A stretch of 64,000 nucleotides of DNA from Devosia sp. SD17-2 (lineage in GTDB: Bacteria > Pseudomonadota > Alphaproteobacteria > Rhizobiales > Devosiaceae), in contig NZ_CP104002.1 of NCBI RefSeq assembly GCF_029201565.1, forward strand, positions 699,001 through 763,000. The letters run 5' to 3'. Below the pieces are notes generated by a model. That model saw only the letters and a list, made by a program, of their open reading frames with translations. It had not been told where the DNA came from and did not search any database. Of this stretch, positions 1 through 9,200 are shown piece by piece. The stretch's first letter is position 1, and every line of letters begins with the position of its first letter. Position numbers and translations under genes: made by a program.

Positions 1-63
1 GTGAGAAAACTCATCACAATCCTCAACGCCATCGCCCGACAGGAACCGGCATTCCAACAGTGA
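1..63 (+). CDS. 3' end of probable IS110-family transposase (partial)
   Basis: The window opens inside an open frame whose last 20 codons read to a TGA at 61-63. The residues include RKLITILNAIARQ, which resembles the conserved C-terminal tail of IS110/IS1111-type transposases (an R-K-L-x-x-I-L-N-A-hydrophobic-x-R pattern). Only this tail is visible, so the DEDD catalytic domain and the element ends cannot be checked, and the first codon (GTG) may be coincidental. It lies just downstream of the dehydrogenase operon that runs toward it. It could also be the end of an unrelated protein; the call rests on motif memory only. Confidence 0.45.
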   Translation: MRKLITILNAIARQEPAFQQ

Positions 64-79
64 TGTCCACGGTTGCTTG

Positions 80-137
80 TCCGGGCAATCCATCTCTTCG
101 AAACTGGATCACCCGGACAAGCCGGGTGGTGACGACA
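80..137. repeat. Intergenic hairpin repeat, copy 1
   Basis: This non-coding block begins with TCCGGGCAATCCATC and ends with the stem-loop ACCCGG-ACAAG-CCGGGT followed by GGTGACGAC. A very similar block occurs at 62706-62764. The two share both end segments almost exactly and differ in the short middle. This fits a dispersed palindromic intergenic repeat of the kind common in Hyphomicrobiales genomes. Confidence 0.75.
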
Positions 138-156
138 GTCACGGTTTTGATGTCCC

Positions 157-1776
157 CTATTCCCCCTTCAACTCCCGCAACATCCCCTCGGCCGCCCTCA
201 AACTCAGCGCGGCGATGGTCAGCGTCGGGTTGGCCGTGGCCGAGGTCGGAAACACCGACGAGCCGGCAATGTAGAGATTGTCGTGGTCGTGGCTGAGCAG
301 GTCGGCGTTGACCACCGAGGTCGCCGGATCATCGCCCATGCGGCAGGTGCCGATGATGTGGCCCGAGCCATTGAAGTCGTGGTCGTGGTGGACGTTTTCG
401 GTGCCCAGCGCGGCGAAGATTTCGTCATGCGCCTTGGCGGCGGCTTCAAGCCCGGCCTTGGCATAGTCATCAATGCTGTAGTGGATCTGGGGCAGGGGGA
501 CGCCGTAGCGGTCCTTTTCCGTGGGGTGCAGGGTGATGCGGTTTTCCGGATCGGGGAGCTGCTCCACCAGCGCGGCCATGCGCACATGGCGGGCCGCCTG
601 ATGCTTCAGCGCATTGTCCAGCTCGGCGCCGCGCAGCCCCTGGGCAATCAGCTCCTGGGCCGTGCTCAGCGGCGCACCTGTCGGCCAGCTGTGGCCGTCA
701 TTGCCGATCTCGATGCGGAAGGCACCGCGTTCGCCGCGGAAATCACCGACGCTGAGATTTTCAATGCCCGAGGTCGAGAGCGGGCCGCGATAGGGCCAGA
801 CCGGCTCGATGCTCTTGGCCCAGCTCAGCTGGCTGGGGTGGTCCATGAGATTGCGGCCCACCTGATCGGAGCTGTTGGCGACGCCATTGGGCGCGTGCTC
901 ACCGGCCGAGGCCAGGAGCAGGCGCGGCGTTTCCATCGCATGGGCGGCGATGACATAGAGTTTTCCGGTGGCGCGGCCTTTCGTGCCGTCGCGGCGGGTG
1001 AATTCCACGCCCGAAATTTTGCCGTCGGCGCCGGTCTCGACGCGAGTGACGGTGGTGGCGGAATGGAGCGTGGCGCCCTTGCTCACCGCGCGGTCGACAT
1101 GGACGGTGGCGTCATATTTGGCCTGCACCGGGCAGACCGGAATGCAGCTGCCGCTGCCGCAACAGGCCGGGCGATCGTCGTGATCAACCGAGTTACGCGC
1201 CTGTGGGGTGGGCGACACCACATAGGGCGTGCCGGCCAGCTTCTCGGCAAATTTCTTGTCGAGATAGGTGAGCGGAATGGGCGACATGGGGAAATCGGTC
1301 GAGCGCGGGGCCGAGGGCGGCGAGCCCTCTGCGCCGGAGACGCCAAGCTCTTCTTCGGCGCGGGCATAATATGGCTCGAGCTCGTCATAGCTCAGTGGCC
1401 AGTCCTCGCCGCGCCCAAAAGTGCTCTTGAGGCGGAAATCCTCGGGCGACATGCGGATGGCGGTGCCCAGCCAGTGCCAGGTGGTGCCGCCCACGACTTT
1501 GACATAGGTGCTTTTGAACTTTGCCGGACCGATTTGCCGGTAATAATAGTCCATATCCCAGCTGAGGGGATGGTCGACATCCGGGCCGACCGGATAGGCC
1601 GATTCCGGCGTCTTGATCACGGCGGCATGGAAGGTGTCGACGGCGTCGAACCGGTCGACCGGATCGCCGGCCTCAAGAATGGCAACGCTGACGCCTTCGC
1701 CAGCCAGCTGGTCGGCAATCAGGGCCCCGGCCACACCGGAGCCGACAATGATCACGTCTGCAGTAATGTCGGTCAT
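157..1776 (-). CDS. GMC-family FAD sugar/polyol dehydrogenase, large subunit with 3Fe-4S-type cysteine motif
   Basis: A 539-residue glucose-methanol-choline oxidoreductase. The N-terminal FAD-binding motif is VGSGVAGALIA (residues 11-21). Residues C205, C206, C211 and C215 form CC-x4-C-x3-C, the arrangement that holds the 3Fe-4S cluster of bacterial FAD-dependent glucose dehydrogenase. The C-terminal GSGHIIGTCRMG and NPTLTIAALSLR segments carry the expected GMC active-site His and the FAD-contacting region. It has no signal peptide. Its start is 3 bp after the Tat-bearing small subunit gene, so it is probably exported with that partner. A GGGGAGG ribosome site supports the ATG. The substrate (sugar, gluconate, sorbitol or other alcohol) cannot be told from sequence. 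Confidence 0.9.
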   Translation of the reverse strand: MTDITADVIIVGSGVAGALIADQLAGEGVSVAILEAGDPVDRFDAVDTFHAAVIKTPESAYPVGPDVDHPLSWDMDYYYRQIGPAKFKSTYVKVVGGTTWHWLGTAIRMSPEDFRLKSTFGRGEDWPLSYDELEPYYARAEEELGVSGAEGSPPSAPRSTDFPMSPIPLTYLDKKFAEKLAGTPYVVSPTPQARNSVDHDDRPACCGSGSCIPVCPVQAKYDATVHVDRAVSKGATLHSATTVTRVETGADGKISGVEFTRRDGTKGRATGKLYVIAAHAMETPRLLLASAGEHAPNGVANSSDQVGRNLMDHPSQLSWAKSIEPVWPYRGPLSTSGIENLSVGDFRGERGAFRIEIGNDGHSWPTGAPLSTAQELIAQGLRGAELDNALKHQAARHVRMAALVEQLPDPENRITLHPTEKDRYGVPLPQIHYSIDDYAKAGLEAAAKAHDEIFAALGTENVHHDHDFNGSGHIIGTCRMGDDPATSVVNADLLSHDHDNLYIAGSSVFPTSATANPTLTIAALSLRAAEGMLRELKGE

Positions 1777-1779
1777 GGC

Positions 1780-2223
1780 TTATGCCTCCCCTTCGGGCGC
1801 ATCTGCCCAATAGCCGGTTTCGCCGCCGCACCAGCCCATCGGTTTGGTGAAATCGAGCGCGTTCCACATCATGGCTTCGGGATAGGTGACGACCTCTTCG
1901 CCACTCGCGATCTCAGCGACGCCGGTGTACCAATTGCCCAGGATGCTGGATTCGAGGTCGCTAGCGGGGCTGCCGTCTCGCAGACCGGCCAGCGCATCGC
2001 CAAATCCGCGGGAGATCAGGGCGTTGAAATAGCCCTCTCCAAAGCCCGGAGAGAGGGACGAAGCCGGTGTGTCGAGCAGCCGGGCCGAGAGGGCCATGAA
2101 ATCGTCGAGACTTGCGGAGGTTGCCGCACTCGCCCGTCCGCCCAGGACAAGCGCAAGCGCCGTTCCGCCAGTCCACGCCAGCAGTTGTCGCCGCGACAAG
2201 CCTCCCTGCGTTTCGTTCCTCAT
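1780..2223 (-). CDS. Tat-exported small subunit of membrane-type sugar dehydrogenase (sorbitol/gluconate dehydrogenase family)
   Basis: A 147-residue protein starting with a twin-arginine signal (SRRQLLAWTGGTALALVLGG, about residues 9-28) and an Ala-rich cleavage region. The mature part resembles the small gamma subunits that accompany GMC dehydrogenases, including the C-terminal MMWNALDFTKPMGWC-type segment. In such enzymes the small subunit carries the folded flavoprotein through the Tat pathway. An AAAGGAGG ribosome site precedes the ATG. It is the first gene of a two-gene operon; the multi-haem cytochrome c subunit often encoded next to these pairs is not seen downstream. Confidence 0.85.
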   Translation of the reverse strand: MRNETQGGLSRRQLLAWTGGTALALVLGGRASAATSASLDDFMALSARLLDTPASSLSPGFGEGYFNALISRGFGDALAGLRDGSPASDLESSILGNWYTGVAEIASGEEVVTYPEAMMWNALDFTKPMGWCGGETGYWADAPEGEA

Positions 2224-2397
2224 CCTGGCCTCCTTTGGAAATTATGACGAAAAGCATTAGGCGCGAGCGGTTTAAAACAGGTTGATCTGATCGGTCGCCT
2301 TTCCTTGCCCGCGACCATCGGGCCTCTTAAGAACAAATGGCGAATCTGCTAGAAGCGCAAACACTGCTCAAATCCACCCAGACAGGCGCGGGCGCGA

Positions 2398-3105
2398 TTG
2401 AACTATTCGTTTCAGAGAGCCGAGATCACGGAGACACCGATCTTGCGCTTTGCCGGACATAATTTTGAACCCCTGGCCTCGGGCGGGCTCTATTGGCACG
2501 CGCGCCAGACGCTGCTGGTCGCCGATCTCCATTTCGAAAAGATGGCGAGCTTTGCCCGCAAGGGTCAGATGCTGCCGCCCTATGACACTGGCCAAACCCT
2601 CGCCCGGCTTGAAACCGATCTCAGGCGCACGCGGGCGCAGCGCCTTGTGTCACTGGGGGACAGTTTTCACCGCCCAGATGCTAGCAGTCTGCTAACCAAT
2701 TCGGACCGGATGCGCCTCCAGGCGATCACGGAAACGCTCGATTGCGTCTGGCTGTCGGGCAATCACGATCCTCATCCGCACGACATTGGCGGGGTCTGCC
2801 TCCCCGAACTGGAACTCGATGGTCTCACCCTCACCCATGAGCCGCAAAAGGGCGCCAAGGGTTTGATTTCAGGCCATCTTCACCCTGCCGCGCGGCTTCT
2901 GATCAACGGCCGCACAACGCGGAAACCCTGCTTTGTGCATGACAACAGGCTGATGATCCTGCCCGCTTATGGCACGTCCACCGGGGCGCTCAATATCTTG
3001 GCCCCGGCCTTTGCGGGCCTGTTAAACTGGCCCGCGCTCGAAGTGACCATGCTGGGGAGAGAGCGCACCTATCCGGTATCGCCGCGTCGCCTGATTGCAG
3101 GGTAA
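2398..3105 (+). CDS. pdeM: Ligase-associated DNA damage response endonuclease PdeM-like metallophosphoesterase
   Basis: A 235-residue calcineurin-type phosphoesterase. The metal motifs appear in order: DLH (43-45), LGDSFH (GD at 87-88), GNHD (121-124) and GHLH (159-162). LLVADLHFEK and LPPYDTGQTLARLE match the PdeM family, a nuclease usually encoded beside an Lhr-type helicase and an ATP-dependent DNA ligase. Neither companion is in this window, so it stands alone here. The long frame starts at TTG 2398 with a weak ribosome site. A second TTG at 2443, preceded by GGAG at a usable distance, is an alternative start. It converges with the TIGR02186-type gene on the other strand. Confidence 0.85.
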   Translation: MNYSFQRAEITETPILRFAGHNFEPLASGGLYWHARQTLLVADLHFEKMASFARKGQMLPPYDTGQTLARLETDLRRTRAQRLVSLGDSFHRPDASSLLTNSDRMRLQAITETLDCVWLSGNHDPHPHDIGGVCLPELELDGLTLTHEPQKGAKGLISGHLHPAARLLINGRTTRKPCFVHDNRLMILPAYGTSTGALNILAPAFAGLLNWPALEVTMLGRERTYPVSPRRLIAG

Positions 3106-3129
3106 GCGGGATAAGTCCGCCAAGCGCCT

Positions 3130-3897
3130 TCAGCGCCTGAATAAAACGCCGCCGAGCCAGCCGGTGAACAGCGCGAGAATGACGCAGCAGATGCCATAAA
3201 GCAGCGGATATTGCGTCGCCGATTGCGCCAGGAACCGCTCAAACCCGATCTTGCGCACGGCAAAGCCCTCGGACTTGCGGGCGATGATCTCGCCGTTCTT
3301 GAACACGTAGGTCTGGGCGATATAGGGGCCCGGCGGGGCATTGCTGGGCAGGATCAGCTGGGCCGAATAAAATGTGTCCGACAGGAAGTTAACGCCGTTT
3401 TCCTGCACCCCGAAGAGTTTCTCCTGCGTCATCAGGCGGATCAGTTCTCGCCCGAACACCAGGGTCTTCCACCATCCCGCCGCATTGGGCGCGATGACAT
3501 GGGCCTCGGGCAGGATGAAATTGGCATTGAGGGTCGCCACATCGGAAACTTCGCGCAGCCGCCCGCTCGAAAGCACGTGGAAGTAGCTGGGAAACCTCGG
3601 AAAAACCACTTCGTCGGTGTTGAGCCAGATGCCGAAATTATGGGTCATTTCACGCGCCACCCGGTCCTGGGTGGGGCCGAGAATAACGACGATGACGTGG
3701 AACGGTCCATCGACAAAGCGCTGACCCGAACCGGCCTCCGGCGCGATATTGCCGAAGAAGGTCATGCGCTCACCATCAAAGCTGGAGGTGATTTCGATGG
3801 TTTCGTTCGAGAGGGTCGAGACCAGCCGAGCGTTCTGCGCATGGGCGGGCGCAAGGAAGGTGAGTAAAATCCCAATGAAAACAAGGAGCCTGCTCAT
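3130..3897 (-). CDS. TIGR02186-type exported membrane protein, partner of TSUP exporter
   Basis: A 255-residue protein with an N-terminal signal sequence (RLLVFIGILLTFLAPAHAQ, about 3-20) and a C-terminal membrane segment (about 230-250) ending in Arg-Arg. Most of the chain should therefore be periplasmic and anchored at its C terminus. It looks like the TIGR02186 family, which is repeatedly found next to TauE/SafE-type exporters. The ATG at 3897 overlaps the TGA of the upstream TSUP gene by four bases (ATGA), so the pair is translationally coupled. The frame is open further upstream, but that part lies inside the TSUP gene and has no sign of coding. The molecular function is unknown. Confidence 0.8.
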   Translation of the reverse strand: MSRLLVFIGILLTFLAPAHAQNARLVSTLSNETIEITSSFDGERMTFFGNIAPEAGSGQRFVDGPFHVIVVILGPTQDRVAREMTHNFGIWLNTDEVVFPRFPSYFHVLSSGRLREVSDVATLNANFILPEAHVIAPNAAGWWKTLVFGRELIRLMTQEKLFGVQENGVNFLSDTFYSAQLILPSNAPPGPYIAQTYVFKNGEIIARKSEGFAVRKIGFERFLAQSATQYPLLYGICCVILALFTGWLGGVLFRR

Positions 3898-4820
3898 CGC
3901 ATGGCGCCCGATACGGCCATGGAGAAGACGTCTGATGGCGTGAGGACCAGCGACAAGCCGAAGCGGATGGCGACGGCCAGGACGAGGAGGGCAAGCAGGC
4001 CCCGCAGTTGCTCCCCGCGCAGGTGCTTTCCGGCGGCTGCGCCAAACTGGGCGCCCGCCGTCCCGCCCACCATCAGGCAAAAAGCGAGAAGAATATCAAC
4101 GCTCTGGCTCTGGACGGCATGGAGGATGGTCGTTGCTGCCATCATCGCCACGACCTGTGCCAGCGAAGTGCCGATCACCACATTTCCGGGCACACGGAGG
4201 AGATAAACCAGCGCCGGGACCATGATGAAACCGCCGCCAATGCCAAGGAGCGAGCCGACAAAGCCGATGAAGAGGCCAATGGCGAGGACCGGCAGGACGG
4301 AAATATAGAGCCGGCTCTTCTTGAACCGGACCCGCCAAGGCAGGCCATGGATCCAGCTGTGCTGGTGCGGCATGCGCTCGCGCACAACGATGCCCTGACG
4401 CTGCTTGAGGATGGCGCGCACCGCCTCCTGCAGCATCAATATGCCGACAAAACCCAGCAAAATCAGGAAGCCGAGGGCGATGACGAGATCGAGTTGGCCA
4501 GCCTGGCGGAGCAGGGAAAAGGCCGCGACGCCGCCAAATGCCCCCAGAATACCGGAGAGCACCAGATACATGGCAAGGTGGAGATCAATGCCGCCACGCC
4601 GATAATGGCTGAGCGCGCCCGAGGTCGAGGCAGCCACCACCTGGCCGGTAACCGAGGCGACGGCCACCGATGTCGGCACGCCGGAGAAAATCAGGAGCGG
4701 GGTGAGAAGGAAGCCGCCGCCGACGCCGAACAGCCCAGACAAAAAGCCAACCGCCCCTCCGATCCCCACGAGAAAGAAGAGGTTCACGGAAAGCTCGGCG
4801 ATCGGCAGATAGACCTGCAA
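3894..4820 (-). CDS. Sulfite exporter TauE/SafE (TSUP) family permease
   Basis: A 308-residue inner-membrane protein with two homologous halves. Each half has the Gly-rich TSUP motif (GFLSGLFGVGGGFLLTP near residue 25 and GFVGSLLGIGGGFIMVP near 185). About eight hydrophobic segments flank a cytoplasmic loop around residues 140-170. The family exports or imports sulfur-containing anions such as sulfite, sulfoacetate or thiosulfate; the cargo here is unknown. The start codon is TTG at 4820. It is kept because the N terminus MQVYLPIAELSV looks like that of close family members. A 10-bp inverted repeat lies 17 bases upstream of the start. Confidence 0.9.
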   Translation of the reverse strand: MQVYLPIAELSVNLFFLVGIGGAVGFLSGLFGVGGGFLLTPLLIFSGVPTSVAVASVTGQVVAASTSGALSHYRRGGIDLHLAMYLVLSGILGAFGGVAAFSLLRQAGQLDLVIALGFLILLGFVGILMLQEAVRAILKQRQGIVVRERMPHQHSWIHGLPWRVRFKKSRLYISVLPVLAIGLFIGFVGSLLGIGGGFIMVPALVYLLRVPGNVVIGTSLAQVVAMMAATTILHAVQSQSVDILLAFCLMVGGTAGAQFGAAAGKHLRGEQLRGLLALLVLAVAIRFGLSLVLTPSDVFSMAVSGAMR

Positions 4821-4836
4821 GACCCTGGGTCCCGTA

Positions 4837-4863
4837 TAGAATAGGCGAACTGGGCCTATTCTA
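4837..4863. promoter_or_regulatory. 10-bp perfect inverted repeat upstream of TSUP gene
   Basis: TAGAATAGGC at 4837-4846 is answered by GCCTATTCTA at 4854-4863 around a 7-base spacer. It ends 17 bases before the TTG start of the TSUP gene, in a stretch richer in A+T than its surroundings. It has no following T-run, and it sits in the leader or promoter of that gene. It is most likely an operator for a dimeric repressor, or a leader hairpin. No regulator gene is adjacent. Confidence 0.5.
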
Positions 4864-4930
4864 GCGACGAGACTGTCAACAAGAGGTCAAGATTGGCACC
4901 TGGCGCCTGATACGGGCGGCTCGAGCGAGA

Positions 4931-5329
4931 TCAATTCTGCGTCGGGGTCGCCATCAATTCCCAGATATTGCCCTCGGTGTCCTCGAAATAGGCCGAATAG
5001 CCCCATTCCGATTCCGTGCCGGGAGTAATGATGCTGCCGCCAGCGATGAGGACGCGCTCAAGAATGGCGTCGACTGCCTCGGGCGATTCGGCGCGATGGC
5101 TGAGAACGAAGCCCGGCGTGCCCTCAAGCGCTTCCGGCTTACCCGCCGTCTGGGCAATCTGCTCGCGCGGGAACAGAACGAAGGAAAAATCCTCGTCGAA
5201 GAAGAAGGCAACATGGTCTTCGCCAGCGCCGATCTGTTCGTCGGAGATCTCGAACAGGGCACGGTAAAAGACAAAGGCGCGTTCGAGTTCATCGACGCCG
5301 ATGGTGATGATGGAAATCTTGGGCTTCAT
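4931..5329 (-). CDS. VOC-family (glyoxalase/bleomycin-resistance fold) protein
   Basis: A 132-residue single-domain VOC protein with the beta-alpha-beta-beta-beta repeats of the family. The N-terminal KISIITIGVDELERAFVFYRALF and C-terminal GYSAYFEDTEGNIWELM segments are typical, with the final E a likely metal ligand. The first ligand position, usually His, is not obvious, so the metal site may be incomplete. Its substrate is unknown. The ATG at 5329 is preceded by AAGAGG. An in-frame GTG two codons earlier is less likely. It stands as a single gene 56 bases downstream of the response regulator gene on the same strand. Confidence 0.75.
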   Translation of the reverse strand: MKPKISIITIGVDELERAFVFYRALFEISDEQIGAGEDHVAFFFDEDFSFVLFPREQIAQTAGKPEALEGTPGFVLSHRAESPEAVDAILERVLIAGGSIITPGTESEWGYSAYFEDTEGNIWELMATPTQN

Positions 5330-5385
5330 GGCCACCTCTTGCTGCTGGCCACGCGCGGCGGCAAATCGCTCAACTGACGGACAGG

Positions 5386-6057
5386 CTAGGACTTTTCGCC
5401 GCCGGTCGCAAACAGGGCTTCAAACTGGCCATCCTCGATGCGGGATGCGGCGATCACCGCCTGGGTGCGGCTGTCGACGTCGAGCTTCTGCAGAATCGCC
5501 GAAACATGGGCCTTCACGGTGGCTTCGGAAATTGTCAGCTCAAAGGCGATTTGCTTGTTCATAAGTCCGTCGCTGAGCATCATCAGCACGCGAACCTGCT
5601 GCGGAGTGAGGGTGGCAAGACGCTTCATCAGCGCCGATTGCTCGTCTTCGGCGCCCAGTGTCGTACCCTTGGGAACGAACACTTCGCCGGCCAGAACCGT
5701 TTCGATAGCGCGGCGGATTTCGGTCGGGCCTTCGGATTTATGGAGATAGCCGGAGGCGCCAAGCTCGAAAGCGCGGCGGATGACGGTGGCGTCTTCCACG
5801 GCCGAAATGATCATCACCGGAATGTCGGGGTATTGGGCGCGCAGCAGCAGGAGGCCCGAAAAGCCCCGTACGCCGGGCATGTTGAGATCGAGCAGCACGA
5901 GATCGCAATCGCGTTCGGCGTCCAGTGAAGCACTGAGGTTGGCGAGATCCCCGGCTTCCTCCACATTGACTGTCGCGTCGCCCACGGCAAGGGTCTGGCG
6001 CAGGGCAGCCCGGAACAGCGGGTGGTCATCCACGATGATGATACGTCGACGTGTCAT
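5386..6057 (-). CDS. NarL/LuxR-type response regulator
   Basis: A 223-residue two-component response regulator. It has an N-terminal receiver domain with acidic residues D10 and D11, phospho-acceptor D57 in LVLLDLNMPG and K107 in YLHKSEGP. The C-terminal LuxR-type helix-turn-helix lies around 155-200 (LTPQQVRVLMMLSDG, IAFELTISEATVKAHV). No histidine kinase is nearby, so the partner is unknown. It is transcribed divergently from the PodJ-like gene. The ATG at 6057 has GAGG three bases upstream. Another ATG at 6066 with GGAG is equally placed. Confidence 0.88.
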   Translation of the reverse strand: MTRRRIIIVDDHPLFRAALRQTLAVGDATVNVEEAGDLANLSASLDAERDCDLVLLDLNMPGVRGFSGLLLLRAQYPDIPVMIISAVEDATVIRRAFELGASGYLHKSEGPTEIRRAIETVLAGEVFVPKGTTLGAEDEQSALMKRLATLTPQQVRVLMMLSDGLMNKQIAFELTISEATVKAHVSAILQKLDVDSRTQAVIAASRIEDGQFEALFATGGEKS

Positions 6058-6139
6058 GAGCCTCATACTCTCCAAAAAACACCAGACCGCACGAAAATCA
6101 CTGATTCACGGCCAGCGCACTTGCATATTGCGGCAATCC

Positions 6140-6154
6140 TTAACGGGTTCTTTA
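6140..6154. promoter_or_regulatory. CtrA-type box with one mismatch, upstream of podJ-like gene
   Basis: The sequence is TTAA-CGGGTTC-TTTA, one mismatch from the CtrA full-site consensus TTAA-N7-TTAA. It lies about 80 bases before the PodJ-like start, in the intergenic region shared with the response regulator gene. Caulobacter podJ is known to be under cell-cycle control involving CtrA. The role here is inference. Confidence 0.4.
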
Positions 6155-6232
6155 CCATGTTTTCTCAAGAGTGGCCGCTAGACCTTCGTGATGCATCGCG
6201 AGGGAGATGTCTAGATTTGACAGGGACTGAAC

Positions 6233-9200
6233 ATGGCCCGCGCTTATCCTCATTCGGATTATGCTGACACGCCCCGTAAAGCCAATGGCGGGGAGTGGCA
6301 GGCATTGCGTGGCGAATTGGTCGCCCTGCTCGATCAGGTTGAAAGCCGTTTCGCCCGTCCGGCGGGCGATGAAAGTGCCCTTGGCGGATTGTCGCAGCGG
6401 GTTCGATATCTCCGCGGTCAGGTCGAGGCGCCCGAACCGGCGCTGCGCCGCCGCGAAGCCTTGCGCACGGTCAAGCGCGCTGTCGATCGGTTCAGCCCGC
6501 GCGACGACCGGCACGATGACGATGACGACGCACTGACCTCGGCCATCGCCGAAATCCGCAGCCGTCAGGGCGCAGCATCCATTTCCGCGCTCGATCGCCG
6601 CCCGTCCGAGACCCCAGAGTTCCGCGAATTGAGCGGCCTTGTCCATGGCATCAGCGACCGGCTGGGACGGCTTGAAGGCGATCTGCGCCAGCAGCGCGGC
6701 AATTCCACCCAGGTGATGGAAGTCGCCAGCCAGGTCGAGCAGCTGACCCAGGTGGTCGAGCTTCTCGCCGGGGCCGTTGGTGAAACCGGCCAGGTCAAGC
6801 GCCTCGAAGCCCAGATTGCCGGGCTCGGCGCGATGATCGAAAAGGGTGCCCAGGTCGATCTGGGCGCGATCAATGCGCGCCTCGACGATGTGTCCGCCAC
6901 GGTGGGCAAGCTTGCCGAATTGCAGGCCCAGCAGATGGAGCGCGAGATTGTCCGCCAGGAGCGCGACGACGCCGCGCCCAAGGGCAAGGGCGTGGCCAAG
7001 CTCGAGCCTGTCATGCACGCCATCGAAGACAGCGTGCGCAGCGTTTATGACCGCATCGACGCCATCGAAAAGAGCCTGGCGCTGTCCTCGGGCGATTTCG
7101 AGCGGCTGACCAGTGAAATGGCCGCCTTCACCCAGGCAATGAAGGATCAGACCGGTTCGCCCGATATTCTGGTCGACCGGGTAGAAGCCCTCGTCGCGCG
7201 CATGGACGGCGTCGATAGCGGCAATGGCGATGTGCTGGCGCTGAAGGACGAGATCGTCGGTCTGCAGCAGGCCGTGCTGCAGGGCATGGAGCCCCGCTTC
7301 GTCCGCATCGAGAGCAGGATCGAGGCGCTCAGCGATCGCATGGCGCCGGTCGATACCAGTGCTGTCGAAGGCCAGCTCAAGCAGCTGATGTCGCGCATGG
7401 ACGAGGCAGGCGAACAGCTCGATGGGCTCGCGCGGCTCTATCATGACGCCAGCGAACGCTCCGACTTCGAATCGCTGGCCACCATGGTGGCCGAGCGCAC
7501 CAGCGATGCCGTGACGCGCAAGGCGCCGGCACCGGTCGCGATGTTTGGACCGGAGAGCCTCAAGAGCATCGAAGACCGCATTTCGACGCTCGTCCGTTCG
7601 GTCAACAAGCAGCCCGATATCGAGACACTCGCCGATATCGTCGCCGAAAAGACCTCCCTCGCCGTCGCCCAGGCGCGCGGTCCGGCCAGCGGCATGGACG
7701 GCACCAGCATGGATGCGCTGGAAAAGCGCATGACGGCCCTGCTCAACACTGCAGGCCGGGACACGGCCGAGCGGCTGACGCGGCTTGAAGCCGCTCTCGC
7801 CTCGCGCGCAGCTCCGGCTGCAACTCCGACAGCACCCGCCGCTGCCATGGCTGCTCCCATCGTTGCGCGGGAAGAGGTCGAACCGTTCCAGATGCCGCAG
7901 GACGATGGCCTGCGCCTCGATAATATCCTGTCGCGCCTGTCGAGTGGCCCCAGCGACGCCATGCCGGACAATCCGGCAGAAGAAGCGCCGCTGATCGACA
8001 AGGGTTTCAAGGATATTCCTGCGCGCCCCGCTGTTGTGTCGGCGCCGGTCGCACGGAATATACCGGCCGAGAAGAAGCCCGAAGAGCCCGGGCGCATGCA
8101 GTTTGATCCCAATCTGGTCGAGCGCCCGCCACGCCCGCAATCGAGCTTTGCGCTCAGTGAAAAAGAGCCTTTTGCCCCGGCAATGGCTGCAGCGGCCGCG
8201 CCCGCCGTGGAAACACCGGTCAGCAATACCAGCACTTTCGTTGCCGCTGCCCGTCGTGCCCAGCGCGCCCGCCAGGAGCAGACTGTCGTCGATACCCCTG
8301 CCAGCTCGCTGATCAGCAGGGCGCTCGCCCGCGTGCGTCCGGCCGCCAAGACCGAAGCGCAGGATGAGCTGGCACCCGTCGCAGAGGCGCCGGTCGAAAA
8401 GCCCGCTGCGCTAAAGAAGTCTCGGCGCGCGCCAATCATCGCTGCGGATGAGCCGATGGCGGACACGACGGCCGAAGACGACATCGAAGCTATCGACGCG
8501 GGCCAGCCCGGGTTCCTGCAGCGTCACCGCCGGCCACTCCTGCTCGCCGCGGCGCTTGTTGCCGTGTCGCTCCTGACATTGAACCTCGTGCTCCAGCGCA
8601 CCGTGGGCCAGCGTAGCGCGACGATGCCTGTGGCAGAAGCGGCGCCCGAAGCGGTCGCGCCGGTCAATCCCGCACCCTCGGACGACCAGTCGCTGGTTGC
8701 GCCGCGCATCATCGACATGATCGATGCCACCACGGTCGGCTCGATCAATCCGGCGCCCGCCAGTTTCTCCAGGGACCCGATTGCGCCGCCCATGCCGGCA
8801 CTGTTGTCGGCTCCGAGCGCCGAGGAACGCCTCGCGCTGGCGTCGACAGGTTTGACCGCCGAGCCCGTCGCGGAAGCGGTCGTCGCAAGCTTTGATCTTC
8901 CCGCCGAAGGCGTGGGGCCGCTGGAATTGCGAGAGGCTGCGGCCGGTGGCGATCCTCGCGCCCAGTTCGAAGTGGCTGCCATCTTCACCGAAGGCCGCGC
9001 AGTGCCCCAGGACCTCGAAGAGGCCGCACGCTGGTACGAGCGTTCCGCAGCGCAGGGTTTTGCGCCCGCCCAATACCGTCTGGGCAATCTCTTTGAGGCC
9101 GGCACCGGTGTCGAGAAGGACCTCGAAAAGGCGCGGCTCTGGTATCAGCGCGCTGCTGAAGCGGGCAACCGCATGGCCATGCACAATCTTGCCGCGCTCT

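Noticed and set aside
283..2247. Long plus-strand open frame of 654 codons opposite the dehydrogenase pair
   Set aside because: It is the antisense of two well-supported genes; the translation is rich in Gly, Arg and His with no family resemblance, as usual for shadows in high-GC DNA.
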